A DNA stretch of 64,000 bases from JAGWBD01 sp965220615 (lineage in GTDB: Bacteria; Chloroflexota; Anaerolineae; Aggregatilineales; Phototrophicaceae), in assembly GCA_965220615.1 (NCBI GenBank), contig CBDCQL010000001.1:124001-188000 (forward strand), written 5' to 3'. Below are positions 47,016 to 55,202 of the stretch, in pieces. Made by a program: the position numbers and the translations under genes. The notes beneath the pieces were generated by a model, which worked only from the letters and a program-made list of their open reading frames with translations, ran no database searches and was not told the DNA's origin. Position 1 is the first letter of the stretch. The number at the start of each line of letters is the position of its first letter.

Positions 47016-47141
47016 GCGCCTTGACGGCATCGCCGTCCATTGCGGAGCCCGACCCTGCCAGAGTTGGCGATCTGTCGGAGAACGTACGCCCAAATCACGC
47101 CGCGATGCCACCTGGCCGGCAGGGCATCGGGGAGCGAAGTG

Positions 47142-47507
47142 TCAGGCCTGCTGATTCCCGCGCAGTCTCTCAATCTCCGCTTCCAGTTCCTGAATGCGAG
47201 ACAGATTCGTCCACTGACGGGAGCGGCCAAGGTAGTTGGCGATGACATTGGCCACAATGGCTATGATCATGGCAATCAGCGCCTGGCGGTAAAGCGCCCC
47301 GCGGGTCTCCTGGGCCTCGCGCATCGTCGCCGCGGCCTCGCCGACTGCCGGGTCGCTTTCAGCAGCCACGCCTTCCAGCCTGATGATTATTTCAGAAGCC
47401 TCGGCAATCAGGGTCCGCCCCTGATCCAACAGGGCGATGACCGAGAGAATCAACGCGACAATCGTAAGGACATTGTAGAGTACGGGTCTTTTCAGAATAT
47501 CCATCAT
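47142..47507 (-). CDS. Small two-helix membrane protein with C-terminal coiled coil
   Basis: A 121-residue protein: helix 1 (VLYNVLTIVALILSVIALLD), a loop of about 45 residues (IRLEGVAAESDPAVGEAAAT), helix 2 (YRQALIAMIIAIVANVIANY), then a basic and heptad-like tail (SRIQELEAEIERLRGN). It lies at the head of the sensor-protein array in the same direction, 126 bases upstream of the degenerate copy. No family is recognised. It might be an accessory of the sensor proteins; this is guesswork from position. Confidence 0.55.
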   Translation of the reverse strand: MMDILKRPVLYNVLTIVALILSVIALLDQGRTLIAEASEIIIRLEGVAAESDPAVGEAAATMREAQETRGALYRQALIAMIIAIVANVIANYLGRSRQWTNLSRIQELEAEIERLRGNQQA

Positions 47508-47767
47508 CTTTCATCCCCCCACGGCTGCAAGTGCAGCAATTATTGACAATCACCTGACTTTACCGCAACCAACCGTCATTAATCCCGATCCTGGCCAACG
47601 CGACCTGTCCTGCCGCTCCTGTTGACAGCCGGCACAACAGGCATCAATGGTCGCCAACAACGCGACGACCGTTTCCTCTGTGCCCGCTGCCACAACATGC
47701 GTCGGACAACACAGACCGGGAGGACCGACGCGCTTCAGAATCTCCCGGCATTGCAGGTGGCAGGGCC

Positions 47768-47835
47768 CATTCCAGGTCGCCGCCCACCGGCAGACCGCGC
47801 GCCAGCCGCGTGATACGCAGGCCGCGACCTGCGCA
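47768..47835 (-). pseudogene. Duplicate fragment of the recR 3' end
   Basis: A minus frame encodes AGRGLRITRLARGLPVGGDL, identical to the C-terminal part of the RecR gene 80 bases upstream. Within this block the two differ at six codons, all synonymous (for example CGA/CGC, ATT/ATC, TTG/CTG). After this the match decays, with a remnant TTCTGAAGCGCG near 47730 like the recR end. The whole 407-base stretch 47508-47914 has no other gene I can support. Confidence 0.7.
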
Positions 47836-47914
47836 CATCTACGGCGGGTTTGTAGCATGGCGGGAATGACCGCGCTGTCCGGCGGTCCGCTTTCCCGTGG
47901 CCCCTGGTCCTCGC

Positions 47915-48520
47915 TCAGCGCGCTTCGGAACGCCCCATCAGGGCGCGGGTCAGGGTCACCGGGTCGACGTATTCCAGGTCTCCGCCCACCGGCAAGCCGC
48001 GCGCCAGCCGCGTAATACGCAGGCCTCGGCCCGCCAGACTGCCTTCGATGTACATCGCGGTGGCATCGCCTTCCATACCCGGGTTGGTCGCGATGATTAA
48101 CTCGCGCAGCTCCGGCGCTTCCGCGCGCCGAAGCAGTTCGCGAATGCGCAGCTCGTCGGGGCCGATGTTGTTGACCGGCGAGATGGCGCCGTGCAACACA
48201 TGGTACAGGCCGCCGTAACTGCCGGTGCGCTCCAGCGCCAGGACGTCCAGCGGCTCCTCGACGACGGCGATGACGCTGCGGTCCCTTCCGCTGTCCGCGC
48301 AGAGCCCGCAGGGATCTTCCACCGTGATATTGAAACATTGAGAACAGAAGCGGGTTTCGGCCTTCAGGTCGCGCAGGGCCCCGGCCAGGGTCAGGCCGAC
48401 TTCATCCGGGGCGCGCAAGAGGTAAAAGGTCAGGCGCGACGCAGTCTTGGGGCCCACGCCCGGCAGACGGGCGAAGGCCTCGGTCAGGCGGCTGACCGGC
48501 TCGGGGATGGCGGACTTCAT
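47915..48520 (-). CDS. recR: Recombination mediator protein RecR
   Basis: A 201-residue DNA-repair protein that with RecO (and RecF) loads RecA on gapped DNA. Domains in order: helix-hairpin-helix (LPGVGPKTASRLTFYLL, 19-35), C4 zinc finger (Cys59, Cys62, Cys71, Cys74), Toprim domain (VIAVVEEPLDVLALERTGSY and later LIIATNPGMEGDATAMYIE) and the C-terminal Walker-B-like region (GLRITRLARGLPVGGDLEYV). The length is typical. It follows ybaB by 28 bases in the conserved dnaX-ybaB-recR order. A partial second copy of its 3' end lies just downstream. Confidence 0.96.
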   Translation of the reverse strand: MKSAIPEPVSRLTEAFARLPGVGPKTASRLTFYLLRAPDEVGLTLAGALRDLKAETRFCSQCFNITVEDPCGLCADSGRDRSVIAVVEEPLDVLALERTGSYGGLYHVLHGAISPVNNIGPDELRIRELLRRAEAPELRELIIATNPGMEGDATAMYIEGSLAGRGLRITRLARGLPVGGDLEYVDPVTLTRALMGRSEAR

Positions 48521-48548
48521 GGCAGGGCCCGGAACGGGAAAACCGGCC

Positions 48549-48893
48549 TCAACCGAGCAGCCCGCCCATACCCGGCAACCCGCCCAGACCGCCGGTGATG
48601 GATTCCATCTTCTGCGCCGCCAGCAACTGACTCTGCTCCACGGCCTGGTTCACGGCCGCCACCAGCAGGTCCTGCAGGTCCTCCAGCCATTCCTCGTCCT
48701 CAAGGTCAATCCCTGAATGGTCGATGCCGACCGACTGCACGCGCTGATGACCGGTCATGACCACGGTCACCAGACCACCGCCCACCGAGACCTCCACGGT
48801 CTCGTGCTCGAGGGCCTGTTGCGCCGCGCTCATGTCATCCTGCATCTTCTGTATTTGCCGCAGCATGGCGGCCTGGCTGGGTCGTTTGGGCAT
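48549..48893 (-). CDS. YbaB/EbfC family nucleoid-associated protein
   Basis: A 114-residue DNA-binding protein of the YbaB/EbfC family, which forms dimers with a 'tweezer' shape and coats DNA. The core is MLRQIQKMQDDMSAAQQALE, then VEVSVGGGLVTVVMTGHQRV and DLEDEEWLEDLQDLLVAAVN. The tail is a Gly/Leu/Met-rich repeat (TGGLGGLPGMGGLLG), common in the family. It lies one base after the dnaX stop and before recR, the usual cluster. Confidence 0.93.
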   Translation of the reverse strand: MPKRPSQAAMLRQIQKMQDDMSAAQQALEHETVEVSVGGGLVTVVMTGHQRVQSVGIDHSGIDLEDEEWLEDLQDLLVAAVNQAVEQSQLLAAQKMESITGGLGGLPGMGGLLG

Positions 48894-48894
48894 T

Positions 48895-50526
48895 TCAGTC
48901 TCCCTTTTCTGCGGACCCTTGTACGCTCACCCGCGCGCCCATGGCCAGGGCGCTGGCGACCAGTGGGTCATCCGGGTCGATCTGCCCGTCTCCCGGGTCC
49001 GCTTCGATGGACTGCACGCGCACGCGCAGGGGACGGCCAAACAGGCCTTCCAGGGCCTGTTCGAGTTTCTCACGGGCGTCCGGCGTGTTCAAGCGAACGT
49101 GGAAGTTACGCCTGGTGCCGAGAATCACGAGGTCGCCGCGCAGGTCGTGGACCTGCACGTGCTCCAGCATCGCCGGGATGACGCTGCGTCCCTGCTGCGC
49201 CACCGTCTGGCGCACGTCGTCCCAGCGGTCCTGCAGCTGCTCCAGCGTAAGCGTTTGCGACGCGGGCGGCGCGGGAGCTTCGGCCGGGGCTTCGGTCGAA
49301 GGCCCGGACTCCGGTAACGGCGCTTTCGGCTGTCCTGCCGGCGGAGACGGGGCTGGCGACGTCGCGGCGGACGCGGGAGCCGGCAGATCCGGCTCTGACG
49401 CGGCCTGGGCGACGGGTGCGGCGGCCCTGGCCGTTTCATCGCCCGACACGGGCAAACTCTCCACCAGGGCCAGTTCAAGGGTCAGTTGCGGTTGCCAGCT
49501 GCCCAGGTCGTCGCCCAGGGCCTCGTTGAACTTGCGCAGGGCATGCAAGAGCAGGGCGAGACTGAGCCCGTCGGCCTGCGCCTGATAGTGCTGTCTTTCT
49601 TCCTCCGTACCCACCACCAGGTCGGCGCCGGAGGTCTTCGTCAGCAGCAGGTTGCGCAGTTGCTCCACGATTTGCTGGCCGAATTGCCGGGGGTCGCTGC
49701 CGGCATCGACGGCGCGGTTGATGATGTCCAGGCCGGCCGCCGCGTCCTGCGCCACCAGCGCGTCCAGCAGCGCGCGCACGGCCTCGCTGCTGGCGGTGCC
49801 CAGCACGTCCTGGGCCAGTTCCAGAGTGATTTCCTCGTCCAGGTCGGTGACGATCTGGTCCAGCAGGCTGATGCTGTCGCGTACGCTGCCGGTGCCCTGG
49901 CGCGCGATGAGTTCCAGCGCCTGGCGCTCAATACGCAGGTTCTCGGCATTGGCGATGGATTGCAGGTGGTCCGCCACGGCCTGAACCGCTACACGGCGGA
50001 ACTCAAAGGGCAGACAACGGCTGCGGATGGTCGCCGGCACCTTGTCGATCTCGGTGGTGGCCAGCACGAAGACGGCGTGCGGCGGCGGTTCCTCAAGAGT
50101 CTTGAGCAGGGCATCGAAGGCGTTGCCGGTGAAGCGGTGCACCTCGTCGATGATATAGACCTTGTAGTTGCCCTCGCCGGGCGCGAAGGCGACCTTGTCG
50201 CGCAGGTCACGCACGTCGTCGACGCCGGTGTGCGTGGCCGCGTCAATCTCGATCAGGTCCAGATAACGGCCCTCGTTGACGGCGCGGCAGGCGGCACAAC
50301 TGTTGCAGGGACGTTGGCCGGGGTCCGCATCCGCGCAATTAATGGCCTTGGCCAGCAAGCGCGCCGTGGTGGTCTTGCCGGTGCCGCGCGGCCCGCTAAA
50401 CAGATAGGCATGGCGCACACGGCCGGATTTCAGGGAATTGCGCAGGGTGCGTGTGATGTGCTCCTGGCCGATGACATCCTCGAAGCGCATGGGGCGCCAG
50501 GCGAGGTAAAGGGCTTGTTCAGGCAA
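48895..50526 (-). CDS. dnaX: DNA polymerase III subunit gamma/tau
   Basis: A 543-residue clamp-loader ATPase. Walker A is GPRGTGKT (45-52), the zinc-binding Cys are 64, 74, 77 and 80, Walker B is VYIIDEVHR, and sensor 1 is LATTEIDKVPATIRSRC. A Pro/Ala-rich linker (about 390-445) separates the ATPase from the C-terminal tau-like region. I start at TTG 50526 because GGAGGG lies upstream and residues PEQALYLAWRP match the family start; earlier in-frame codons belong to no domain. No slippery site is evident, so only the full form can be predicted. It is first in dnaX-ybaB-recR. Confidence 0.95.
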   Translation of the reverse strand: MPEQALYLAWRPMRFEDVIGQEHITRTLRNSLKSGRVRHAYLFSGPRGTGKTTTARLLAKAINCADADPGQRPCNSCAACRAVNEGRYLDLIEIDAATHTGVDDVRDLRDKVAFAPGEGNYKVYIIDEVHRFTGNAFDALLKTLEEPPPHAVFVLATTEIDKVPATIRSRCLPFEFRRVAVQAVADHLQSIANAENLRIERQALELIARQGTGSVRDSISLLDQIVTDLDEEITLELAQDVLGTASSEAVRALLDALVAQDAAAGLDIINRAVDAGSDPRQFGQQIVEQLRNLLLTKTSGADLVVGTEEERQHYQAQADGLSLALLLHALRKFNEALGDDLGSWQPQLTLELALVESLPVSGDETARAAAPVAQAASEPDLPAPASAATSPAPSPPAGQPKAPLPESGPSTEAPAEAPAPPASQTLTLEQLQDRWDDVRQTVAQQGRSVIPAMLEHVQVHDLRGDLVILGTRRNFHVRLNTPDAREKLEQALEGLFGRPLRVRVQSIEADPGDGQIDPDDPLVASALAMGARVSVQGSAEKGD

Positions 50527-50650
50527 GGCCGGGGTCCCTCCTGCCGGGCAGGCCAGTGTAGCAGTCGCCGCGCGGGGCGGCAAACGAAGGGGGTGACGAA
50601 CGCGTCGTCACCCCCTGTGCAGCGGCCTGCGTTTATTTGAAGCTGTCCGC

Positions 50651-51730
50651 TCAGGCCAACACCTTTTGCTCGTCCGCAATTTCGTCCATCAGGGCGTGCA
50701 TCTCGGGGATGGTCAATTGCTGTTTGGCGTCGCTCATGGCAACCGGCGGGTTGGGGTGACATTCGAACATCAGGCCGTCCGCGCCCACCGCCTTCGAGGC
50801 CCGCGCCAGCGGGATGGCGATATCGCGCCGGCCGGCGGAGTGTGAGATGTCGACCACCACCGGCAGATGGGTTTCCAGCTTCAGCACAGCCACCCCGCTC
50901 AGGTCGAGCGTGTTACGCGTGCGCGTCTCGAAGGTGCGGATGCCGCGTTCCATCAGAATGACGTTGGGGTTGCCGCTGCTGACGATGTACTCGGCGGCGT
51001 AGAGGAATTCCTGAATGGTGGCGCCGAAGCTGCGCTTGAGGATCACGGGCTGCCGTACCTGGCCCATCGCTTTCAGCAGGAAGCTGTTGGACATGTTGCG
51101 CGCGCCAACCCAGAAGACGTCGACGTACTCGGACATCTCGGTGACAAGGCTCTTGTCCATCACCTCGCTGACGACGTACATGTTGTGGCGGTTGGCCACC
51201 TGGCGCGCGATGCGCAGCCCATCCATACCCAGGCCCTGGAAATCGTAGGGCGAGGTGCGCGGCTTCCAGCCCATGCCGCGCAGGAAGCGCACGCCGCGCA
51301 CGGCCAGCGCTTCCGCCACCTCGTCGACCTGTTCCGGACTTTCGATGGCGCAGGGGCCGCTGATGACGGTGAAGTCACCGGCGCCCACCTCGGTGCCGTC
51401 GGCCATGGCGATGACCGTGCGCTCGTCCGGGTAATGACGTTGCACCAGGATCTTGGCCAGCGCTTCCTCCTCTTCCAGCGCCAGGGAGGCGCGGAAGATT
51501 TCGCTGAAAAGGGCGCTGATGGTCTCGTTGCTGAAGGGGCCTTCGTTGGCCTGTTGCAGGGCCGTCAGCATTTCGGCCTCGCGTTCGGGGTCATAAAACG
51601 AGGTGCCGAGGGTTTGCTGTACGCGCCCGATCGCCGAGACGATGCGCGCGCGCTGCGTCAGCAGCTCAAGGATTTGCAGGTTGATCACGTCGATCTCCCC
51701 GCGTAACTCCCGCAATCTGTCTTCGTGCAT
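50651..51730 (-). CDS. Bifunctional chorismate mutase / 3-deoxy-7-phosphoheptulonate synthase
   Basis: A 359-residue enzyme. The first 90 residues are an AroQ-type chorismate mutase (LRGEIDVINLQILELLTQRA, then FYDPEREAEML). The remainder is a type I-beta DAHP synthase: VISGPCAIES, RGMGWKPRTSPYDFQG, EVMDKSLVTEM, ILKRSFGATIQEFL, DISHSAGRR, ECHPNPP. Such fusions use the mutase domain to sense chorismate or prephenate and feed back on the first shikimate step. ATG 51730 is chosen for its GGGAG spacing; a GTG three codons upstream is possible. The gene stands alone, 124 bases upstream of dnaX. Confidence 0.93.
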   Translation of the reverse strand: MHEDRLRELRGEIDVINLQILELLTQRARIVSAIGRVQQTLGTSFYDPEREAEMLTALQQANEGPFSNETISALFSEIFRASLALEEEEALAKILVQRHYPDERTVIAMADGTEVGAGDFTVISGPCAIESPEQVDEVAEALAVRGVRFLRGMGWKPRTSPYDFQGLGMDGLRIARQVANRHNMYVVSEVMDKSLVTEMSEYVDVFWVGARNMSNSFLLKAMGQVRQPVILKRSFGATIQEFLYAAEYIVSSGNPNVILMERGIRTFETRTRNTLDLSGVAVLKLETHLPVVVDISHSAGRRDIAIPLARASKAVGADGLMFECHPNPPVAMSDAKQQLTIPEMHALMDEIADEQKVLA

Positions 51731-51830
51731 AATGTGCACTCCCTCACTGGACCCCGTATGGCGAGATTGCCGCCAACAGTATACACGCCGCCGTCCCTGA
51801 CTTACAGGGTGGTCGTCAGCGCGGGGGAAT

Positions 51831-52028
51831 GGCGAGTTTGGCAGATTTCAGAAATTATCCTAAAGCCGGATCGGGCGATTTGGTAAACCGTCCCTGCAGG
51901 ATGCTTCGGGTCGGGGCCCTCGCTACCCCTGCCGCCAGCTGATGCAGGGGCGACATATCATGCCGCCCGCGGGCACAGCATGTCGCCGGGCGTGGCGAGA
52001 CTGGTGGATTTCAGAAATTGTTCTGGAG
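51831..52028. repeat. Direct repeat pair enclosing palindromic modules
   Basis: Two 35-base direct repeats with 27 identical positions (51831-51865 and 51994-52028, shared GATTTCAGAAATT) flank a 128-base block. Inside are GGGCGATTT-GGT-AAACCGTCC (51873-51893), the module GATGCTTCGGGTCGGGGCCC up to CTCGCTA (51901-51924) and GGGCGACAT-ATC-ATGCCGCCC (51948-51968). These are the same modules as at 6104-6294. The gap 51731-52038 contains no gene that I can support. Confidence 0.75.
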
Positions 52029-52038
52029 GCGGGGCGCC

Positions 52039-52413
52039 TCAGGTCGCCGGATCCCCGTCGGTCCTTTGCTCCACCTCACGCGCCAGACGGTTCATGGTGC
52101 GCACCACCATGAACATGGCGAAGGCGATGATCACAAACTCGATGACCTGGGTGATGAATTTGCCGTAGCCAAGCGTGGCCACGCCGGCCTCCTGCGCCTG
52201 CTCAATGGTCGCGTACTGCGTCACGGAAAGGCTGAGGAAGAGATGATCGAAGTTCACGCCGCCGGTCAACGCGCCGATGACCGGTGTGATGATGTCCTTC
52301 ACCAGTGAATTGGTGATCTCCTTGAAAGCCGTGCCCAATACCAGGCCCACGGCCAGGTCCATCACGTTGCCGCGCTCGGCAAACTCGCGGAACTCCAGCA
52401 GAATCTTGCGCAT
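52039..52413 (-). CDS. mscL: Large-conductance mechanosensitive channel MscL
   Basis: A 124-residue homopentameric channel that opens on hypo-osmotic shock. The N-terminal amphipathic helix (FREFAERGNVMDLAVGLVLG) leads into TM1 with the gate residues, followed by the periplasmic loop (LTGGVNFDHLFLSL) and TM2 (YGKFITQVIEFVIIAFAMFM). The C-terminal helix is short and acidic. ATG 52413 has GGAGG at good spacing, whereas the ATG two codons upstream is too close. Confidence 0.95.
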   Translation of the reverse strand: MRKILLEFREFAERGNVMDLAVGLVLGTAFKEITNSLVKDIITPVIGALTGGVNFDHLFLSLSVTQYATIEQAQEAGVATLGYGKFITQVIEFVIIAFAMFMVVRTMNRLAREVEQRTDGDPAT

Positions 52414-52507
52414 CGCCATCCTCCGTGCTGCGTGTCCTGTGCTCCGCGCCTACTGTAGCGCGAAGCGGCAGGCCATGCCGTTGCAGGCAGGGGCGTGTCG
52501 CGGCACA

Positions 52508-53128
52508 ATGTCCCTGTCGTTACTGGACCCCGAGGCGCCTGTGGCCGGCCTCACCATAACTCACCTGCGGCGCGATCATCTGCTCTGGTTGGCACTGCTG
52601 CTCTTGCCCCTGCTCGGCATCGCCGGGGCGCTTTACGTGCAACAGCGCGACAGCGAGCCTGCCGGCGTCGCGCAGGTTCCGGCGCGTTCGGCCGCTTCAA
52701 CCCTGGTCGGCAGGGCCGCGCCGGCGCTCGCGCTGCCGCGTCTTGGCGACGGCGCGCTACTCTCGACCGCATCGCTCCGGGGCCAACCCGTCATCGTCAA
52801 CTTCTGGGCCAGCTGGTGTGAGCCCTGCGTGCGCGAACTGCCCGCGCTGGAGACCTTTGCGGCGCGACACGACGGGCCGACAGACCCGCAGGTACTGGCG
52901 GTCAACGTCGGCGAGGACGACGCGACGATTCGCAGCTTTCTGGGCGACAACGACGTCAGCAACCTGACGGTCCTGCTCGATCGCGACTTGGTCGCCAGCG
53001 ACGCCTGGGGCGCAAGGGGTCTGCCCATGACCTTCCTGCTCAACCCGTCGGGTCAGGTCCTGGCCGCGCAGGCCGGCGAAATCACGCTGGCGGCCCTAGA
53101 ATACTGGTTGTTTCTTGCGAAGTCCTGA
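52508..53128 (+). CDS. TlpA/ResA-like membrane-anchored thiol-disulfide oxidoreductase
   Basis: A 206-residue thioredoxin-fold protein anchored by one N-terminal helix (HLLWLALLLLPLLGIAGALY, 24-43). The active site is WCEPC (Cys104, Cys107), preceded by VIVNFWAS, and the cis-Pro lies in GLPMTFLLNP. Family members reduce apocytochrome or other extracytoplasmic disulfides. The start at 52508 has no clear ribosome-binding site; an ATG 12 codons upstream is an alternative. It begins a plus-strand run with the DUF4013 protein 41 bases downstream. Confidence 0.86.
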   Translation: MSLSLLDPEAPVAGLTITHLRRDHLLWLALLLLPLLGIAGALYVQQRDSEPAGVAQVPARSAASTLVGRAAPALALPRLGDGALLSTASLRGQPVIVNFWASWCEPCVRELPALETFAARHDGPTDPQVLAVNVGEDDATIRSFLGDNDVSNLTVLLDRDLVASDAWGARGLPMTFLLNPSGQVLAAQAGEITLAALEYWLFLAKS

Positions 53129-53169
53129 ACGCTGATGACTCCCCCGCCCGACGACGCCGGAGATCTGAC

Positions 53170-53844
53170 GTGAAGCTGTCGCGCGCCTTTCAATTCTCCT
53201 TTGAAGACCCGCAATGGGGCGGCAAACTGGCCCTGGTGCTGCTCTGGGGCCTGGTGGCGATGGTTCCCGTGCTGGGCCTGGCGGGAATGGCCATGCTGGC
53301 CGGCTACGGGCTCGATCTGGTGCGCAACCAGCTGGCCGGCAAGCCGCGTCCGTTGCCGGAATGGACGGACTTCAACAGCCGCCTGGGCGACGGCTTCAAC
53401 GCACTGGTCGCCATCTTCGTCTACAACATCCCCAATGCCCTGCCACTCTGCGGCCTGCTGTTGTTTGTCAGCAGCGGCGGCGAGGGCGGCATCCTGGCGC
53501 TGCTGTCGCTCTGTTGCCTGCTGCTCTTCCTGCTGTTATGGAACCTGTTCATCGGGCTGATGCTGGCGACCGGCGCGACGCGCTACGCGCAGACGCGACA
53601 GTTGACCGCCTGGTTTCAGCCGGGCGAACTGTGGGATACGCTGCGCAGCAACAGCGACCTCTTTCTGCAATGGCTTTTCTACAGCGTGCTCGCCAACCTG
53701 GTGCTGGGCCTGGTGGCCGGTCTGCCGCTCGTCGGCTGGCTGATTTCGCTGGCGCTCAGCGTCCCGGTGCAGGCGCATTTGCTGGGTCAACTGGCCGTCG
53801 CGCTGGCGGCCCGCGAGGACGTACAGTCCGCGGGCGCGACCTGA
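53170..53844 (+). CDS. DUF4013 membrane protein
   Basis: A 224-residue polytopic membrane protein of the DUF4013 family. The start motif FSFEDPQWGGKLALVLLWGL is typical, and about five helices follow, including LVAMVPVLGLAGMAMLAGYG and a long Leu-rich one (ILALLSLCCLLLFLLLWNLF). GTG start with GGAG eight bases upstream. It is placed between the thiol oxidoreductase and the exonuclease, without clear link. Function unknown. Confidence 0.78.
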   Translation: MKLSRAFQFSFEDPQWGGKLALVLLWGLVAMVPVLGLAGMAMLAGYGLDLVRNQLAGKPRPLPEWTDFNSRLGDGFNALVAIFVYNIPNALPLCGLLLFVSSGGEGGILALLSLCCLLLFLLLWNLFIGLMLATGATRYAQTRQLTAWFQPGELWDTLRSNSDLFLQWLFYSVLANLVLGLVAGLPLVGWLISLALSVPVQAHLLGQLAVALAAREDVQSAGAT

Positions 53845-53846
53845 GC

Positions 53847-54482
53847 ATGTCCCGCTGGCCCTTTCAGCGCCGCAGGCGCCGACGGCCGGATGCCCGGCGC
53901 GGCAACGGCGCTCGCGGGCGTGCGGGAGGGCGCGCGGGCGTGGCGGACTGGCCGCAACTGCTGGAGCGTGAGGACGTCCTGATTCTGGACACCGAGACGA
54001 CCGGCCTCGATCGCAGGGCAGAAGTCATTGAGGTGGCGCTCATCAACACCCGGGGCGAGGACCTGCTGCATCGCCTGGCCCTGCCGCAGGACGGCATCCC
54101 GGCCAGCGCTTCCCGCGTCCACGGCCTGACCCTCGGCGTCCTCGAGCAGCTCGGCGCCGGCAGCTGGACGGACCTGCACGACGAACTGTCGCCCGCCCTG
54201 GACAGGGCCGCGCTGGTGCTCGTCTACAACGCCGCCTTCGACCGGCGTCTCTTGCAGCAGACCTGCGAGCGGCATGCGTTGCATCTGCCGGCCGTCAGCT
54301 GGCGCTGCGCGATGAACGACTACGCCGCCTGGCACCGGCTGCGGCGGGGCGCCAGGCGCGGCTACGGACTGGAGCAGGCCTTTAGACGCGAATGTGGCGC
54401 CGGCATCGATCAGCAGCACCGCGCCCTGTCCGATTGCCACATGGTGCTGGCGCTGATGAATGCGGTGGCCGGTCAGGACTAG
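53847..54482 (+). CDS. DnaQ-like 3'-5' exonuclease (DEDDh)
   Basis: A 211-residue exonuclease of the DEDDh class. Metal-binding motifs are ILDTETTGL (D, E; about 45-54), HG in SRVHGLTLG, YNAAFDRRLL (D) and HRALSDCHM (H-x4-D) near the end. It starts with a very basic tail (QRRRRRRPDARRGNGARGRA) that may bind nucleic acid. Family members proofread or trim DNA or RNA. The ATG follows the DUF4013 stop by two bases. Confidence 0.87.
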   Translation: MSRWPFQRRRRRRPDARRGNGARGRAGGRAGVADWPQLLEREDVLILDTETTGLDRRAEVIEVALINTRGEDLLHRLALPQDGIPASASRVHGLTLGVLEQLGAGSWTDLHDELSPALDRAALVLVYNAAFDRRLLQQTCERHALHLPAVSWRCAMNDYAAWHRLRRGARRGYGLEQAFRRECGAGIDQQHRALSDCHMVLALMNAVAGQD

Positions 54483-54497
54483 CGGGAAGGAATGCGC

Positions 54498-55190
54498 GTG
54501 GACGACCTGTTGCAGGAACAAATCGCCTACTACCGGGCGCGGGCGACCGAATACGACCAGTGGGCCCTGCGCCAGGGCCGTTACGACCATGGCCCGGAAC
54601 TGAACCAGCTGTGGCACGACCAGGTCGACGAGGTGCGTCAGGCCCTGCTGCGCTGCGGCACGGTCGAGTCCGCGCTGGAACTGGCCTGCGGCACGGGCAT
54701 CTGGACGCAGCACCTGCTGCATATCAGCCAGCACGTCCACGCCATCGACGCCGCGCCGGAGATGCTGGCCATCAACCGCGCCAAACTGCAGTCCGACCGC
54801 GTCAGTTACGAGCAGGCCGATCTGTTCACCTGGGGCCCGCAGCGGCAGTATGACCTCGCCTTTTGCGGCTTCTGGCTCTCGCACGTGCCGCCGGAACACA
54901 TGGCGCCCTTCCTGCAGCAGGTGGCGGGGGCCCTGCGTCCTGGCGGACGTTTCTTTCTGGTCGACTCGCGGCGCGCCATCTACTCCGGCCCCGGCGACCA
55001 TTCCCTGCGCGACCCCGACAGCGACAGCATTCTTGACGAGCGCAAACTGAACGACGGGCGTCGCTTCACCATCGTGAAGGTGTTTCATGAGCCGGAGCAA
55101 CTGGGCGCCAGCCTGAGGGATGCCGGCCTGCAGCCGGCGCTGCAGCTGACGGAGAGTTATTTCATCTACGGTTGGGCGGACAAGCCCTGA
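54498..55190 (+). CDS. Class I SAM-dependent methyltransferase
   Basis: A 230-residue methyltransferase. Motif I is ALELACGTGIWTQHLL, an acidic residue ends the second strand (HAIDAAPEML), and YEQADLFTW and LAFCGFWLSHVP mark later motifs. A cap of helices precedes the core (EQIAYYRARATEYDQWAL). GTG 54498 has GGGAAGGA at good spacing; the ATG six bases upstream is too close to it. The substrate is unknown; the sequence is of the small-molecule type rather than a nucleic-acid type. Confidence 0.85.
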   Translation: MDDLLQEQIAYYRARATEYDQWALRQGRYDHGPELNQLWHDQVDEVRQALLRCGTVESALELACGTGIWTQHLLHISQHVHAIDAAPEMLAINRAKLQSDRVSYEQADLFTWGPQRQYDLAFCGFWLSHVPPEHMAPFLQQVAGALRPGGRFFLVDSRRAIYSGPGDHSLRDPDSDSILDERKLNDGRRFTIVKVFHEPEQLGASLRDAGLQPALQLTESYFIYGWADKP

Positions 55191-55202
55191 GCGCGACGCA
55201 GG

